Assembly (NCBI GenBank): GCA_006969905.1
Contig: CP030887.1
Location: forward strand, 2,530,730-2,594,729
Length of the DNA: 64,000 nt
Source: Balneolaceae bacterium
GTDB lineage: Bacteria; Bacteroidota; Rhodothermia; Balneolales; Balneolaceae
Reading direction: 5' to 3'
Shown: positions 34,539 to 43,739 of the stretch, in pieces
Layout: each line of letters begins with the position of its first letter
Numbering within the stretch: the stretch's first letter is position 1
Program-made: the position numbers and the translations under genes
The notes under the pieces: generated by a model
Seen by the model: the letters and a program-made list of their open reading frames with translations, nothing else
Told to the model about the DNA's origin: nothing
Database searches by the model: none

Positions 34539-35299
34539 TGAGATCAATTTTTCAACATAAAGCTGGTAAACTTGATGTTTCCATTTACGCAGACAGAGAT
34601 GTATTGGGATTAGCTGCTGCGCACTATGTAAGAAGGAGGATTAAAAGGGTTCTTGAAGAAAAGGATGAAGTCCGGATAGTTTTTGCTGCTGCTGCCTCTC
34701 AAAGGGAATTCCTTACAGAACTCTTGAATCTCGTTGATATTCCCTGGAATAAGGTAGTTGCATTTCAAATGGATGAATACCATATGTTGCCTAAATCAGC
34801 TCCCCAGAGGTTTGGGAATTTCTTAGATAAGCTTCTTTACCGGTTCAGAGATTTTAAAGCGATTCATTTCATGGGTGAGGATATCGAGATTTATGAGCAG
34901 CTTATTAATGAAGCACCTATTGATATTGTTTGTATGGGAATCGGAGAAAACGGACACCTTGCATTCAATGACCCTCCCGTAGCAGATTTTGATGATCCTG
35001 AAACTATTAAAGAGGTGGAACTGGATGAGGTATGCAGGCAGCAACAGGTCAATGACGGGGAATTTGCACGTATAGATGACGTTCCCAAACGAGCTGTTAC
35101 ATTGACTATCCCTGCACTTCTAAGCGCTACTTATCTTTCGGTTGTAGTTCCGGCATCCGCAAAAGCAGATGCGGTTGAGCAAACTCTGTTTGGTGAAATT
35201 TCTACCAAGTGCCCGGCAACTATTTTAAGGACACATCCTGATGCAAAACTGTTTTTAGATATAGATTCTTCAAAAAACATCATGGAGAAGTTCAAATGA
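34538..35299 (+). CDS. Glucosamine-6-phosphate deaminase/isomerase family protein (NagB-like)
   Basis: 253 aa, cytoplasmic. NagB-type Rossmann domain: FAAAASQREFLTELL (phosphate loop), VVAFQMDEYHML (catalytic Asp of the family) and GIGENGHLAFNDPP. In E. coli NagB the last motif is GVGNDGHIAFNEP; here the Asp is Asn and the Glu is Asp, so catalysis may differ from canonical deamination. The expected step is glucosamine-6-phosphate to fructose-6-phosphate, using hexosamine freed by the upstream GH20. No NagA deacetylase or dedicated kinase is encoded in the locus. ATGA-type overlap with GH20 and a 4-bp overlap with the next gene indicate tight coupling. Confidence 0.8.
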   Translation: MRSIFQHKAGKLDVSIYADRDVLGLAAAHYVRRRIKRVLEEKDEVRIVFAAAASQREFLTELLNLVDIPWNKVVAFQMDEYHMLPKSAPQRFGNFLDKLLYRFRDFKAIHFMGEDIEIYEQLINEAPIDIVCMGIGENGHLAFNDPPVADFDDPETIKEVELDEVCRQQQVNDGEFARIDDVPKRAVTLTIPALLSATYLSVVVPASAKADAVEQTLFGEISTKCPATILRTHPDAKLFLDIDSSKNIMEKFK

Positions 35300-36123
35300 G
35301 TAATATTAATTCAAAATTGAGGGAATCTTATTCATTAACACAAGATGATATCAGGTATTATCAAAAGAACGGTTTTATTAAACTCAAACAGGTTCTTGAT
35401 GAGGAAACACTTGCTTACTTCAACGAAGAGATCACAAAAGTAGTAATAGAGAAAAATCCTCTTTTAGGAAAACCTATTGAAGAACGAAATGTTTTTGAGC
35501 AGGCATTTATACAAATCGGTAATCTCTGGCGCACAAATGATCTTATAAAAAAACTGGTGTTAAGCGAGCGACTTGGAAAAATTGCTGCCGATTTGATGCA
35601 GGTTGAAGGAGTCAGGCTATACCATGACCAGGCATTGTATAAAGAGCCTGGCAAAAAAGTAAAGAATATCACTCCCTGGCATGCTGATCAGTATTATTGG
35701 CCTTTGGATACCGATAATACTATTACGGCCTGGATTCCCCTTCAGAAAACAACCCCGGAAATGGGTCCTCTTGCTTTTAGCATGGAAAGCCAGAAGCATG
35801 ATTTTGGACGTGATCTCGAAATAAGTGATGAAAGTGAAGCCAAAATTCAAAAAGCTCTTTCTGATGCTAACTTGGAATTAGTAGACGAAGGTTTTGATGC
35901 AGGGGAAATTAGTTTTCACGGAGGCTGGACATTCCACCGTGCCAGCGCCAATGTCTCAAATAAAGTCCGGGCTGTGATGACCATTATTTATATGGAAGAT
36001 GGCATAAGGTTAAGTGAGTTTAAGAACGAAGCTCACCCAAATGACAGAGATGCTTTTTTGCCGGGTCTTGAACCCGGTGATATCGCACAAACTGAACTCA
36101 ACCCACTTATTTACAAACGATAA
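35296..36123 (+). CDS. Phytanoyl-CoA dioxygenase (PhyH) family protein
   Basis: 275 aa, no signal. Fe(II)/2-oxoglutarate dioxygenase of the PhyH family: the N-terminal YYQKNGFIKLKQVLDEETL, iron ligands His129 and Asp131 in TPWHADQYYW, and the distal His214 with a following Arg in FHRASANVSNKVRAVM. All three iron ligands are present, so it should be active. It overlaps the NagB-like gene by 4 bp. PhyH proteins hydroxylate varied small molecules; here a modified sugar or a methyl/acyl group on the glycan is the most economical idea, without direct evidence. Confidence 0.82.
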   Translation: MSNINSKLRESYSLTQDDIRYYQKNGFIKLKQVLDEETLAYFNEEITKVVIEKNPLLGKPIEERNVFEQAFIQIGNLWRTNDLIKKLVLSERLGKIAADLMQVEGVRLYHDQALYKEPGKKVKNITPWHADQYYWPLDTDNTITAWIPLQKTTPEMGPLAFSMESQKHDFGRDLEISDESEAKIQKALSDANLELVDEGFDAGEISFHGGWTFHRASANVSNKVRAVMTIIYMEDGIRLSEFKNEAHPNDRDAFLPGLEPGDIAQTELNPLIYKR

Positions 36124-36146
36124 ATACTTTTAAAAGAGTAACAATT

Positions 36147-37931
36147 ATGAAGTTTTCAAAGTACCCACTGTTAGCTGCAACCTTTCTACTATTTTCTGTT
36201 TCGTGCAGTACAACACAAGAGCAGGAGATGACCCCAAAAGAATTTGCAAAGCATGTTTCTGATGTAATTGTAAAAGGAACAAATTTCAGCTTTGAACCGG
36301 CCATCCAGGAGTTTGAACAGGACGGTGTGTACTTATTTGATTTTCCATCAGATGAAAGAGGGGTGTTTTATGCCCGTTCAGTCATTGAAGCTGAAAAGGT
36401 TTCTGAAAATGATTTTGGAACACACCTGGCGGTTAGCCATCAGGCGGGGGAAATAGAGATTATGCTTAATGGTGTAAGTATTTACAAAAATTCTTCCACT
36501 AAAGACGGGCACCTGAATCATGTGGATTACGGGCTATTCGAATTTGAAGAAAAAGTACCTGTTTCAATAACTGATGATGAGCATCAGCTTCTTATTAAGT
36601 ATACACCCAGAAAAGCAGGAGAGAACCGTGTCCATATCAGTTTTATTCGTTCCGATAATGCACTTCCGTTTCCTAATCTTGAGCTACGGTCTCCATCAAA
36701 AAAAGAAGAACTGGAACATTACGGGTACTGGTGGATTGGTCCTTTGGCAAACAATGCTAATAGCCAGGCCCTTACAGATCCTAACAAAACAGGAGCTGAA
36801 TTAGTGGCGCAGGAAGTAAAAAGTATATCAGGTAATACAATTCGTTGGGATATTCCAAAACTTCATTTGGTAAAAAGTCTGCCCGGTTGGTTAACCTATC
36901 AAAACTGGCATTATTCAGGCGGAACATTCCTTGATGCTATGAGACAAGTGGGAGATCAATTCTCAGAATTAGACTATAGCAACTATATCGAAGATCACAT
37001 GGCGTTCCTGGCAGACAATATTGACGATATAGAACAAATGCGCGAAGATTACGGGGTAATTGAAGGTCCGTTCGGACATTACTTTAGGGCTTCACTTCTT
37101 GATGATGTTGGCATGCAAACTGTGCCCTACACCAATAAACTTATTGCTATGGATCCTGAAGATCGTGATCCAAATTCATACGGATACCGGCTTACCAACC
37201 GGGTAGTTGATCATATCATGAATGATGCTTCAAGGCTGCCAGATGGAACATGGGCACGTTTTACACCTGATACCATGTCAGTTTGGGCGGATGATCTTTT
37301 TATGGGAAGTATCGTTCTTTTGAAAATGGCTGAGTTGACCGGGGAGCAAAAGTATCTTGATGAAGTGGTTAAGCAGGTTATCCAGTTTGATAGGCATTTA
37401 ATTGATGCCCCATCCGGGTTGTACTGGCATGGCTGGTTCTCAAGAAATGATGAATATTCTTCTTCAAAATGGGGAAGGGCTAATGGATGGACAATGATGG
37501 CTAAAACTGAACTGTTAAAAGCTATGCCGTCAGATCATCCTAAAAGAGCAGAGATACTCGAGATTTTTGAACGGCACTCGGCAGGGTTACTTGCTGTTCA
37601 ATCTCAGGATGGAAGATGGCACCAGGTTTTGGATAAAACTGATACTTATCTCGAAACTTCTGCCACAGCAATGTTTGTACGGGCTTTTGCTGCGGGAATA
37701 AATGAAGGCTGGCTTGATCGTGAAACCTATGAAGCTGCTACTATTAAAGGATGGAATGCAATTACAAAGCAGATTGATGAAAATGGAGATATTACCGGGA
37801 TAGTCCGGGGAACCCCCATCTTATTCTCTGATGAAGAATACGACAACTGGGGTACACGGCGAAGCGACCCAAGAGGGCTAGGTGCTTTACTCTATGCTTC
37901 TGTAGAAATGGACAAATTGATTAATAATTAG
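36147..37931 (+). CDS. GH105-type unsaturated uronyl hydrolase, lipoprotein
   Basis: 594 aa. Lipoprotein signal with Cys at about residue 20 (LLFSVSCSTTQ). Residues ~35-175 form a beta-sandwich (ARSVIEAEKV, EIEIMLNGVSIY) and the rest an alpha6/alpha6 barrel: GPFGHYFRAS, VWADDLFMGSIVLLKMAEL with Asp382/Asp383, and WGRANGW starting at 442. These match the GH88/GH105 clan, where an Asp in the ADD motif protonates the enol ether. The enzyme removes 4,5-unsaturated uronic acid from lyase products, which spontaneously becomes 4-deoxy-5-ketouronate, the substrate of the isomerase/KduD pair on the other arm. Its presence implies that a lyase acts on the glycan. Confidence 0.87.
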   Translation: MKFSKYPLLAATFLLFSVSCSTTQEQEMTPKEFAKHVSDVIVKGTNFSFEPAIQEFEQDGVYLFDFPSDERGVFYARSVIEAEKVSENDFGTHLAVSHQAGEIEIMLNGVSIYKNSSTKDGHLNHVDYGLFEFEEKVPVSITDDEHQLLIKYTPRKAGENRVHISFIRSDNALPFPNLELRSPSKKEELEHYGYWWIGPLANNANSQALTDPNKTGAELVAQEVKSISGNTIRWDIPKLHLVKSLPGWLTYQNWHYSGGTFLDAMRQVGDQFSELDYSNYIEDHMAFLADNIDDIEQMREDYGVIEGPFGHYFRASLLDDVGMQTVPYTNKLIAMDPEDRDPNSYGYRLTNRVVDHIMNDASRLPDGTWARFTPDTMSVWADDLFMGSIVLLKMAELTGEQKYLDEVVKQVIQFDRHLIDAPSGLYWHGWFSRNDEYSSSKWGRANGWTMMAKTELLKAMPSDHPKRAEILEIFERHSAGLLAVQSQDGRWHQVLDKTDTYLETSATAMFVRAFAAGINEGWLDRETYEAATIKGWNAITKQIDENGDITGIVRGTPILFSDEEYDNWGTRRSDPRGLGALLYASVEMDKLINN

Positions 37932-37992
37932 TTGATCAGGTCTTGTTAAGTTGGAAGCCGTACTATTAGAATAACTTGTAGCTAAAATAATC

Positions 37993-39732
37993 ATGGAAGG
38001 ATCATTTTTAGGTTTAAATACACTCGATTGGATTGTAATCATCTGTTACATACTGTTGATAACTGTAATCGGTTTATGGGCTAATCGAGGTGTAAAATCC
38101 ACCGGTGATTATTTTATGGGAGGTCGCAAGTTTGGTAAACTTTTGATGATTGCTCAGGCTTTTGGTGCCGGAACCCGAACAGACCAGGCTGTTGCTGTAA
38201 TCGGGGCTTCTTCTCAAATTGGGCTTGCAGGAATCTGGTACCAATGGTTGTACCTGTTTTCTACACCTTTTTTCTGGTTGATAGCACCTATTTATCGAAG
38301 GCTAAGATACATCACTATAGGCGACTTCTTTGAACAGCGTTACGGGACGGGCATGGGCGCAGCCTATGCTTTTATTGGATTGTTGTGGTTTGCAGTAAAT
38401 ATTGGTGTTGTACTAAAAGGTACCGGAGTCACTATAGAAGCAATTACAGGTGGAGTAATTTCTACGGAAGCTGCTGTAATTGGAATGATGCTGTTCTTTG
38501 TAATTTATGGCTCCCTGGGTGGCTTGGTAGCTGCTGCAACTACTCAGCTTATCCAGGGTTTTTTTATTCTATTGCTATCATTTCTTTTAATTCCCTTTGC
38601 TCTCGATTATGTGGGCGGATTACAAGCAGTGCATGAAGCATTGCCTGAAGAATGGTTTAACCTAATTGCCAATGAAGAAGTGACACTCTTTTTCATTGCT
38701 ATGGCCGTTTTGAATGGCTTGATCGGTGTGGTAGTGCAACCGCATCATATGTCAATTAATGGTTCAGGCAAAACAGAGATCAGCTGTCGTTCAGGATGGA
38801 CATACGGAGTTTTTATCAAACGATTTGCAACATTAGGGTGGGCTTTCTCTGGAATTTTTATCGCTGTTGTTTTCCCACAAATTATGGATGCAGATTCTTC
38901 TGAGCGGGAATTAGCCTTTGGATTGGCAATAGTTGAATTATTACCCAGTGGATTTGTGGGCCTTATGATTGCTGCGATGGTGGCAGCGGTAGTATCAGCT
39001 TGTAATAATTTTATGGTAAATGGTTCTGCATTATTTACCCGTAATTTTTATCGCCGGTTTTTGAATTCTGATGCTGATGAAAATCACTACTTAACTATTG
39101 CCCGTATCAGTTCATTTTTCGTAGTGGCTGCCGGGGTGGCAATTGCCCTTTATATTCCGTCAGTTGTTGAAGGATTATTATTGATCTGGAAGATTACAGC
39201 ATTTCTTGGGATTGCTTTCTGGATGGCTATTTTCTGGAAGAAAGCAAATCGGTACGGAGCATGGTCTTCAATGATTATAACCGCAATTCTGGCTTTTACT
39301 ACGGATGCGATGGGCTGGTCATTCCCGGAACAAGTGGCCCTGTATTTACCAATAGGCTTTGCCACTATGATAACGGTTAGTTATTTCACAAAAAGAGAAG
39401 ATGAAGCCATAATAAACCGCTTTTATTCACTCCTGAATACACCTGTGGGACAAGAAGAGCGTTTGGAAGCAGTTGGGATTTCAGCCAGCGATTTCGAAAT
39501 ACCTAATTCGGAACAACGCCAAAAAGAAAGAGAAACTAACAATATTCCTCCAATGCTGGATAATAAAGCTGCCCTGAAAACAGGGGAGGGCTTGATGCTG
39601 GTTGACCTGCTGAAGCTAAATAAGACATTCAGCTTTAAGAACTACAAAGTTGACCTGAAAGGCTTTGGGATTTCCTGGGGAATTGTATCCGGGTACTTAG
39701 TGCTTGCCTGGGTTTTAAGTAATGTAGTTTAG
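37993..39732 (+). CDS. Sodium:solute symporter (SSS family)
   Basis: 579 aa with about 13 membrane segments. The first segments (LDWIVIICYILLITVIGLWA, GDYFMGGRKFGKLLMIAQ) and GAGTRTDQAV are typical of the SSS family, which imports sugars, sialic acid or other small solutes with Na+. Last gene of the plus-strand arm, 61 bp after GH105. It probably takes up a monosaccharide or disaccharide product; a 45-residue soluble loop precedes the last helix. Confidence 0.85.
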   Translation: MEGSFLGLNTLDWIVIICYILLITVIGLWANRGVKSTGDYFMGGRKFGKLLMIAQAFGAGTRTDQAVAVIGASSQIGLAGIWYQWLYLFSTPFFWLIAPIYRRLRYITIGDFFEQRYGTGMGAAYAFIGLLWFAVNIGVVLKGTGVTIEAITGGVISTEAAVIGMMLFFVIYGSLGGLVAAATTQLIQGFFILLLSFLLIPFALDYVGGLQAVHEALPEEWFNLIANEEVTLFFIAMAVLNGLIGVVVQPHHMSINGSGKTEISCRSGWTYGVFIKRFATLGWAFSGIFIAVVFPQIMDADSSERELAFGLAIVELLPSGFVGLMIAAMVAAVVSACNNFMVNGSALFTRNFYRRFLNSDADENHYLTIARISSFFVVAAGVAIALYIPSVVEGLLLIWKITAFLGIAFWMAIFWKKANRYGAWSSMIITAILAFTTDAMGWSFPEQVALYLPIGFATMITVSYFTKREDEAIINRFYSLLNTPVGQEERLEAVGISASDFEIPNSEQRQKERETNNIPPMLDNKAALKTGEGLMLVDLLKLNKTFSFKNYKVDLKGFGISWGIVSGYLVLAWVLSNVV

Positions 39733-39824
39733 GAGTACTTGAAATTTAGAAGCAGACTGGTAAATATCCTATCTCTTTGAAAATCAAAAAGTATCTCATG
39801 GAATAGGTTCTGGGCTTTGAAAAA

Positions 39825-39935
39825 GAGATTACTTTAGTTTGGCTTTGCGATAAACTTCGCAATGGCGAGATAGTCATCGCGAGGAGGTAGGAGAGGAGTA
39901 AAGGGGAAACAATGAGACCGAAGTGGCGATCTCCC
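39825..39935 (-). repeat. 111-bp dispersed repeat, copy A
   Basis: The reverse complement begins GGGAGATCGCCACTTCGG and ends AGTAATCTC, with GCGATGACTATCTCG in the middle. It aligns over its whole length (111 bp, no net gap) with copy B at 54414-54524. It belongs to the widespread 'CATTGCGA...GCAATCTC' class of intergenic repeats. It fills much of the 300-bp gap between the convergent symporter and regulator genes; nothing else is recognisable in 39733-40033. Confidence 0.82.
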
Positions 39936-40033
39936 TGAATTAAAATGAGGCTTTGTTAGACAGGTGGCAGACAGACTTTACTTTGTTAGCAAAGAGAAAA
40001 GCATAGATTTTCTTAGGTCTTCTTATAGTACAA

Positions 40034-41176
40034 TCAGGGTTCTAACCTGGAAAGACTTCCCATTTTTGCAGAAGATCGGTTTTTGGCACCGCAGGACTCC
40101 CGGATAACTAATCTGGGTTCAAAATTGGTTCTTACTTCAGGGGTCTCTCCCTCGATAATTTTTATAAGCTTATCGATTGCGGCAGTACCAATTTTCTCAA
40201 TAGGCTGATGTATAGTAGTAAGAGGTACCTTTGCGTACTTAGCCTGGTCAATATCATCAAACCCAACAATACCTAAATCATCAGGAACGGTATAACCCAA
40301 TTCATGAATTCGTTTGATAAAACCTAAGGCTGATGAATCGTTATAGACTAAATAAGCTTCTGGTTTGTTTTCCAGTTTATCGAAAGTATCACCTAAATCG
40401 TAACCTGATTTATAACCGTATGAGGATTCTCCTTCCGCAAGTTCCAAAGTAAATGCTGGGTCATAGCTCAAACCTGCCTCCTCTAGTGCTTTTTTATAAC
40501 CTTTAAGGCGAATATTACCAAGTGAGTTCTCTTTTGAACTATTGATATACCCGATTTTTTTGTACCCAAGCTCAATCAGATGTTGAGTACCCATCTTAGC
40601 ACCGGCTTCATGATTGGTTCCCACATACCAAATATCCTGGTCAGCTGTATAGGAAACCATTACATAAGGAAAACCTTCTTCATGGAGATCCCTTATAATT
40701 TTTGGGGCGTGTACTTCTTTTCGGAGGGTAGCTACAATCAAACCTTTAACTCCCAACTCTTTGAAATGCTTTATCTGGCTTTCTTCTTTTTTTGTCTGGC
40801 TGGAGCTATTTGACAGTAGAATATTATAACCTTTAGCGTATGCTGTTTCTTCTACCATGTGGGCAATCAAAGAGAAGAAAGGGTTTTTTAAATCCTGGAG
40901 TACCAGCCCGATAGAATCATGCCGGGTAACACTTCCATTCTTCATTCTTTTAGCTACAAAAGTCCCTTTTCCTACCCGGCTGTATAAATAGCCTTCATCA
41001 ATTAGAGTAGAAAGAGCACTCTTAATGGTAATTAAGCTCACATCGTATTCAGAAGCGAGTTCTTTATGCGAACTTAGTTGTTCACCAATAGGTAATTCCT
41101 TATTTGCTATTTTTTCTTTTATATCCTGAATAATCTGGACATAAAGTGGTGTAGAATCCTGAAAATCTATTGGCAT
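40034..41176 (-). CDS. GntR/LacI-hybrid transcriptional regulator (AraR-type)
   Basis: 380 aa. Residues ~1-75 are a GntR winged helix (TPLYVQIIQDIKEKIANKEL, SLITIKSALSTLIDEGYL, GKGTFVAKR); ~85-360 are a LacI/GalR-type sugar-binding domain (SIGLVLQDLKNPFFSLIAH, GIVGFDDIDQAKYAKVPLTT). This fusion is that of AraR, which is released from DNA by its sugar effector. Here the effector is probably a uronate or KDG-pathway intermediate. A candidate operator lies in its own upstream gap and at both promoters of the glycan locus, so it likely controls all three and itself. Confidence 0.87.
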   Translation of the reverse strand: MPIDFQDSTPLYVQIIQDIKEKIANKELPIGEQLSSHKELASEYDVSLITIKSALSTLIDEGYLYSRVGKGTFVAKRMKNGSVTRHDSIGLVLQDLKNPFFSLIAHMVEETAYAKGYNILLSNSSSQTKKEESQIKHFKELGVKGLIVATLRKEVHAPKIIRDLHEEGFPYVMVSYTADQDIWYVGTNHEAGAKMGTQHLIELGYKKIGYINSSKENSLGNIRLKGYKKALEEAGLSYDPAFTLELAEGESSYGYKSGYDLGDTFDKLENKPEAYLVYNDSSALGFIKRIHELGYTVPDDLGIVGFDDIDQAKYAKVPLTTIHQPIEKIGTAAIDKLIKIIEGETPEVRTNFEPRLVIRESCGAKNRSSAKMGSLSRLEP

Positions 41177-41202
41177 TTGAAAATTTTAGTGAAAAAAAGC
41201 CG

Positions 41203-41229
41203 TATACCCAATATACCTAATAATCCTAA
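41203..41229. promoter_or_regulatory. Candidate operator: three 9-bp units, regulator gene
   Basis: TATACCCAA, TATACCTAA and TAATCCTAA in tandem, 27 bp before the regulator start and after the stop of the DUF1961 gene. This is the most regular of the three copies and shows the 9-bp period most clearly. Autoregulation is inferred. Confidence 0.62.
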
Positions 41230-41262
41230 TTTTTGCTAATAATTGAATCATTAAGTTTTGGC

Positions 41263-42027
41263 TTAAATCCTGAAAACATTCAGGTTTGAATACTCTGCAA
41301 TCAATGGCGCCATCTGGCGAAATCCTATTTTACCATCAGTTAAAATTTTTCCGTGTGCTTTATCATCCTGCCATTCCAATACTATCAAATCATTTATTGA
41401 AAAAGCTATAACCCCATCATGCTTTACCAGCTTTAACTTATATGGCGCAATGGAATCTGCAACAGAAGGAATTGGGTCAGCACCTTGCGCAACCATATGA
41501 AATCCTTTGCTTTTTCTTAGGTTACAGGTTTGAAATCCCCGTTCGCTTTTATGCTTTCTTCGGAAATAGGAGAGGTGATAGGTATTTATATCGCCGCTGT
41601 GGTATCGGGGATATATACCTTCCCGTTGCTGAAGCGAAGAATCAAAAATACTTTCTCCATTGATACCTTTTGCACCAAAAAAGAAAACACATAGCCCGGG
41701 TTCCCTTAAAGGATAAAACTCCCATTCTACACGAATATTTTTTGGAAAATCTTTTGGGCACCAATATACAAAATTAGCCCTTTTCCCTTCAGAAGCGGGT
41801 AGCTTATTCTCCATTTGTAATCGCCGATTTGGAAATCTTATATATGCCTGACCTTCCAGCCTGAAATCCTCAGTGTCACGCTCTTTTGAAAAAGGGTTCT
41901 GATAGATCAACTCGCCACCTGAAAAAAGATCCAGATTTGAGGCTTCTTTTCTGAAGTCGGGGAGAAATCCTCCGGCTAAAAACGAACCCATTAACCGGAG
42001 ATAAGTTTTCCTGTCAAAAGTATTCAT
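41263..42027 (-). CDS. DUF1961/YesU-like protein
   Basis: 254 aa. The N-terminus has a weak twin-Arg-free hydrophobic stretch (RLMGSFLAGGFLPD), possibly an uncleaved or secretory signal. From ~60 it follows the DUF1961/YesU family: ANFVYWCPKDFPKNIRVEW, EPGLCVFFFGAKG, YPRYHSGDINTYHLSYFRR, NLRKSKGFHMVAQGADPIP and IGFRQMAPLIAEY. The fold is a concanavalin-like beta-sandwich; B. subtilis yesU lies in the rhamnogalacturonan operon. It is probably a glycan-processing or binding protein. It is last in the minus-strand arm, 13 bp after kdgK. Confidence 0.82.
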   Translation of the reverse strand: MNTFDRKTYLRLMGSFLAGGFLPDFRKEASNLDLFSGGELIYQNPFSKERDTEDFRLEGQAYIRFPNRRLQMENKLPASEGKRANFVYWCPKDFPKNIRVEWEFYPLREPGLCVFFFGAKGINGESIFDSSLQQREGIYPRYHSGDINTYHLSYFRRKHKSERGFQTCNLRKSKGFHMVAQGADPIPSVADSIAPYKLKLVKHDGVIAFSINDLIVLEWQDDKAHGKILTDGKIGFRQMAPLIAEYSNLNVFRI

Positions 42028-42040
42028 GTATAAAGGCTAG

Positions 42041-43075
42041 TTATCGTTCTACGCGTCCGCTACCTCCGCTTGCAAGAAGCTTTTCAACTTCTTCAGTGCT
42101 TACTAGGTTAAAATCTCCCGGAATAGTTTGCTTCATGCAGGATGCTGCTACCGCAAATTCAAGTGCGTCACTGGTGTTTTCCTTGCTTAAGAGTCCATAG
42201 ATCAATCCACTGGCGAAAGAGTCACCTCCGCCCACACGATCCACAAGCTGTATTTCATATTGCCTGGAACGCACAGGTTTAGCACAATCTTTATCATCAT
42301 GTAAAAGGGCACTCCAGCCATTTTTTGATGCCGAATGGCTTTCTCTTAGTGTAATAGCCACGGTTTCAAAATCATAGGTGGTCTTTAATTTCCTGGCAAG
42401 ATTGAAATAACCTTCTTCGTCAAGATGTGCAGACTCCACGTTAGTATCTCCGGCTTTTAAACCCAGGCTTTTGTCGGCATCTTCTTCATTTGCAATACAA
42501 ACATCAACATATTCCATCAGGGGATTCATAACTGACTGGGCTTCTTCCGTAGTCCAGAGTTTACTTCTGAAATTCAGATCGCAACTTACGGTTACACCAA
42601 GCTCTTTTGCAGTTTTACAGGCTAATAGCGTATTCTCCTGGGCTTTTTTGCCTAAAGCAGGGGTAATGCCTGTCCAGTGAAACCAATTTCTTCCTTCAAA
42701 AACTTTGTGCCAATCAACTTCTATTGAATCCATAGCAGTAACTGCTGAATCCGCACGATCATAGATTACTTTAGAAGGCCGTTGGCTTGCCCCGGTCTCA
42801 AGGAAGTAAATGCCCAGACGGTTACCACCACGTACAATGAAGTCTGTATTAACTCCGAATTTTCTGAGTTGGTTTACAGCTGATTGTCCAATTTCATGTT
42901 TTGGGATTTTTGAAACGAAATAGCTTTTAAGGCCATAGTTGCTGAGCGCGGCTGCTACGTTAGCTTCTCCACCTCCATAATTGATGTCAAAAGTCTGAGA
43001 CTGAACAAATCTTGAAAACCCAGGGGTTGAGAGTCTTAGCATTATCTCTCCAAATGTAACGACTTGTTTTTGCAT
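42041..43075 (-). CDS. kdgK: 2-keto-3-deoxygluconate kinase
   Basis: 344 aa PfkB-family kinase. N-terminal FGEIMLRLSTPGF, the GGGEANVAAALSNYG sugar-binding loop, and the C-terminal ATP/catalytic motif VDRVGGGDSFASGLIYGL with its base Asp. In this position, between eda and a YesU-like gene, it converts KDG to KDPG, joining the lyase and mannonate routes. The 5-bp gap to eda indicates an operon. Confidence 0.92.
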   Translation of the reverse strand: MQKQVVTFGEIMLRLSTPGFSRFVQSQTFDINYGGGEANVAAALSNYGLKSYFVSKIPKHEIGQSAVNQLRKFGVNTDFIVRGGNRLGIYFLETGASQRPSKVIYDRADSAVTAMDSIEVDWHKVFEGRNWFHWTGITPALGKKAQENTLLACKTAKELGVTVSCDLNFRSKLWTTEEAQSVMNPLMEYVDVCIANEEDADKSLGLKAGDTNVESAHLDEEGYFNLARKLKTTYDFETVAITLRESHSASKNGWSALLHDDKDCAKPVRSRQYEIQLVDRVGGGDSFASGLIYGLLSKENTSDALEFAVAASCMKQTIPGDFNLVSTEEVEKLLASGGSGRVER

Positions 43076-43080
43076 GATAT

Positions 43081-43731
43081 TTAAGATGTTGCCTGACGAA
43101 TATTATCCATCAGTATTTTTGCATTATCAGTTAGTATGTTGAAATTCTTTGTCTCAATTGCGGTTTTATCCATTAAGGCACTTCCAATTCCGACTGCAAA
43201 TGCTCCTTTCTGAATCCACTCTCCGGCGTTGATCAGGGAGACTCCCCCGGTAGGAATGAGATTCAGATGGGGTAAGGGAGCTTTTATACTTTTGAAATAA
43301 CTCATACCTAATCTGTCTGCAGGGAATACTTTAATCACTTCAGCCCCGGCTTCGTAAGCCGTTTGGATTTCAGTAGGAGTGAAGCAACCGGGTACAGTAG
43401 GTACTCCCAGTTCTTTAGTAAAAGCGATGATTTCCGGCTTAAAAACAGGACAAACCACATATTTGGCACCGGCTTTGATAGCTTGTTCTGCCTGGTCAAT
43501 ATTTGTTACTGAACCAATCCCTACCAGTGCATCGTCTGCAAACTTTGAACTAATCTCTTCAATCACTTCATAAGTATTTGGTGTAGAAAGAGTAATTTCA
43601 ATGGCAGAAACACCACCTTGCAGCAATGCCTCTGTTACAGGAGCGGCATCAGCCGATTCAGGCAGCCGTACAACCGCCAGCACAGCTCTTTTCTTGATGT
43701 CTTGTACAATGGTGGGTGTTAGGTTACTCAT
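43081..43731 (-). CDS. eda: KDPG aldolase
   Basis: 216 aa class I aldolase. AVVRLPESADA, EITLSTPNTYEV, GIGSVTNIDQA, the Schiff-base Lys in VVCPVFKPEI, VPGCFTPTEI and IPTGGVSL are all typical of KDPG/KHG aldolases. It splits KDPG into pyruvate and glyceraldehyde-3-phosphate, the end of the uronate pathway encoded here. 8 bp downstream of the isomerase gene. Confidence 0.93.
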   Translation of the reverse strand: MSNLTPTIVQDIKKRAVLAVVRLPESADAAPVTEALLQGGVSAIEITLSTPNTYEVIEEISSKFADDALVGIGSVTNIDQAEQAIKAGAKYVVCPVFKPEIIAFTKELGVPTVPGCFTPTEIQTAYEAGAEVIKVFPADRLGMSYFKSIKAPLPHLNLIPTGGVSLINAGEWIQKGAFAVGIGSALMDKTAIETKNFNILTDNAKILMDNIRQATS

Positions 43732-43739
43732 TATTTATC

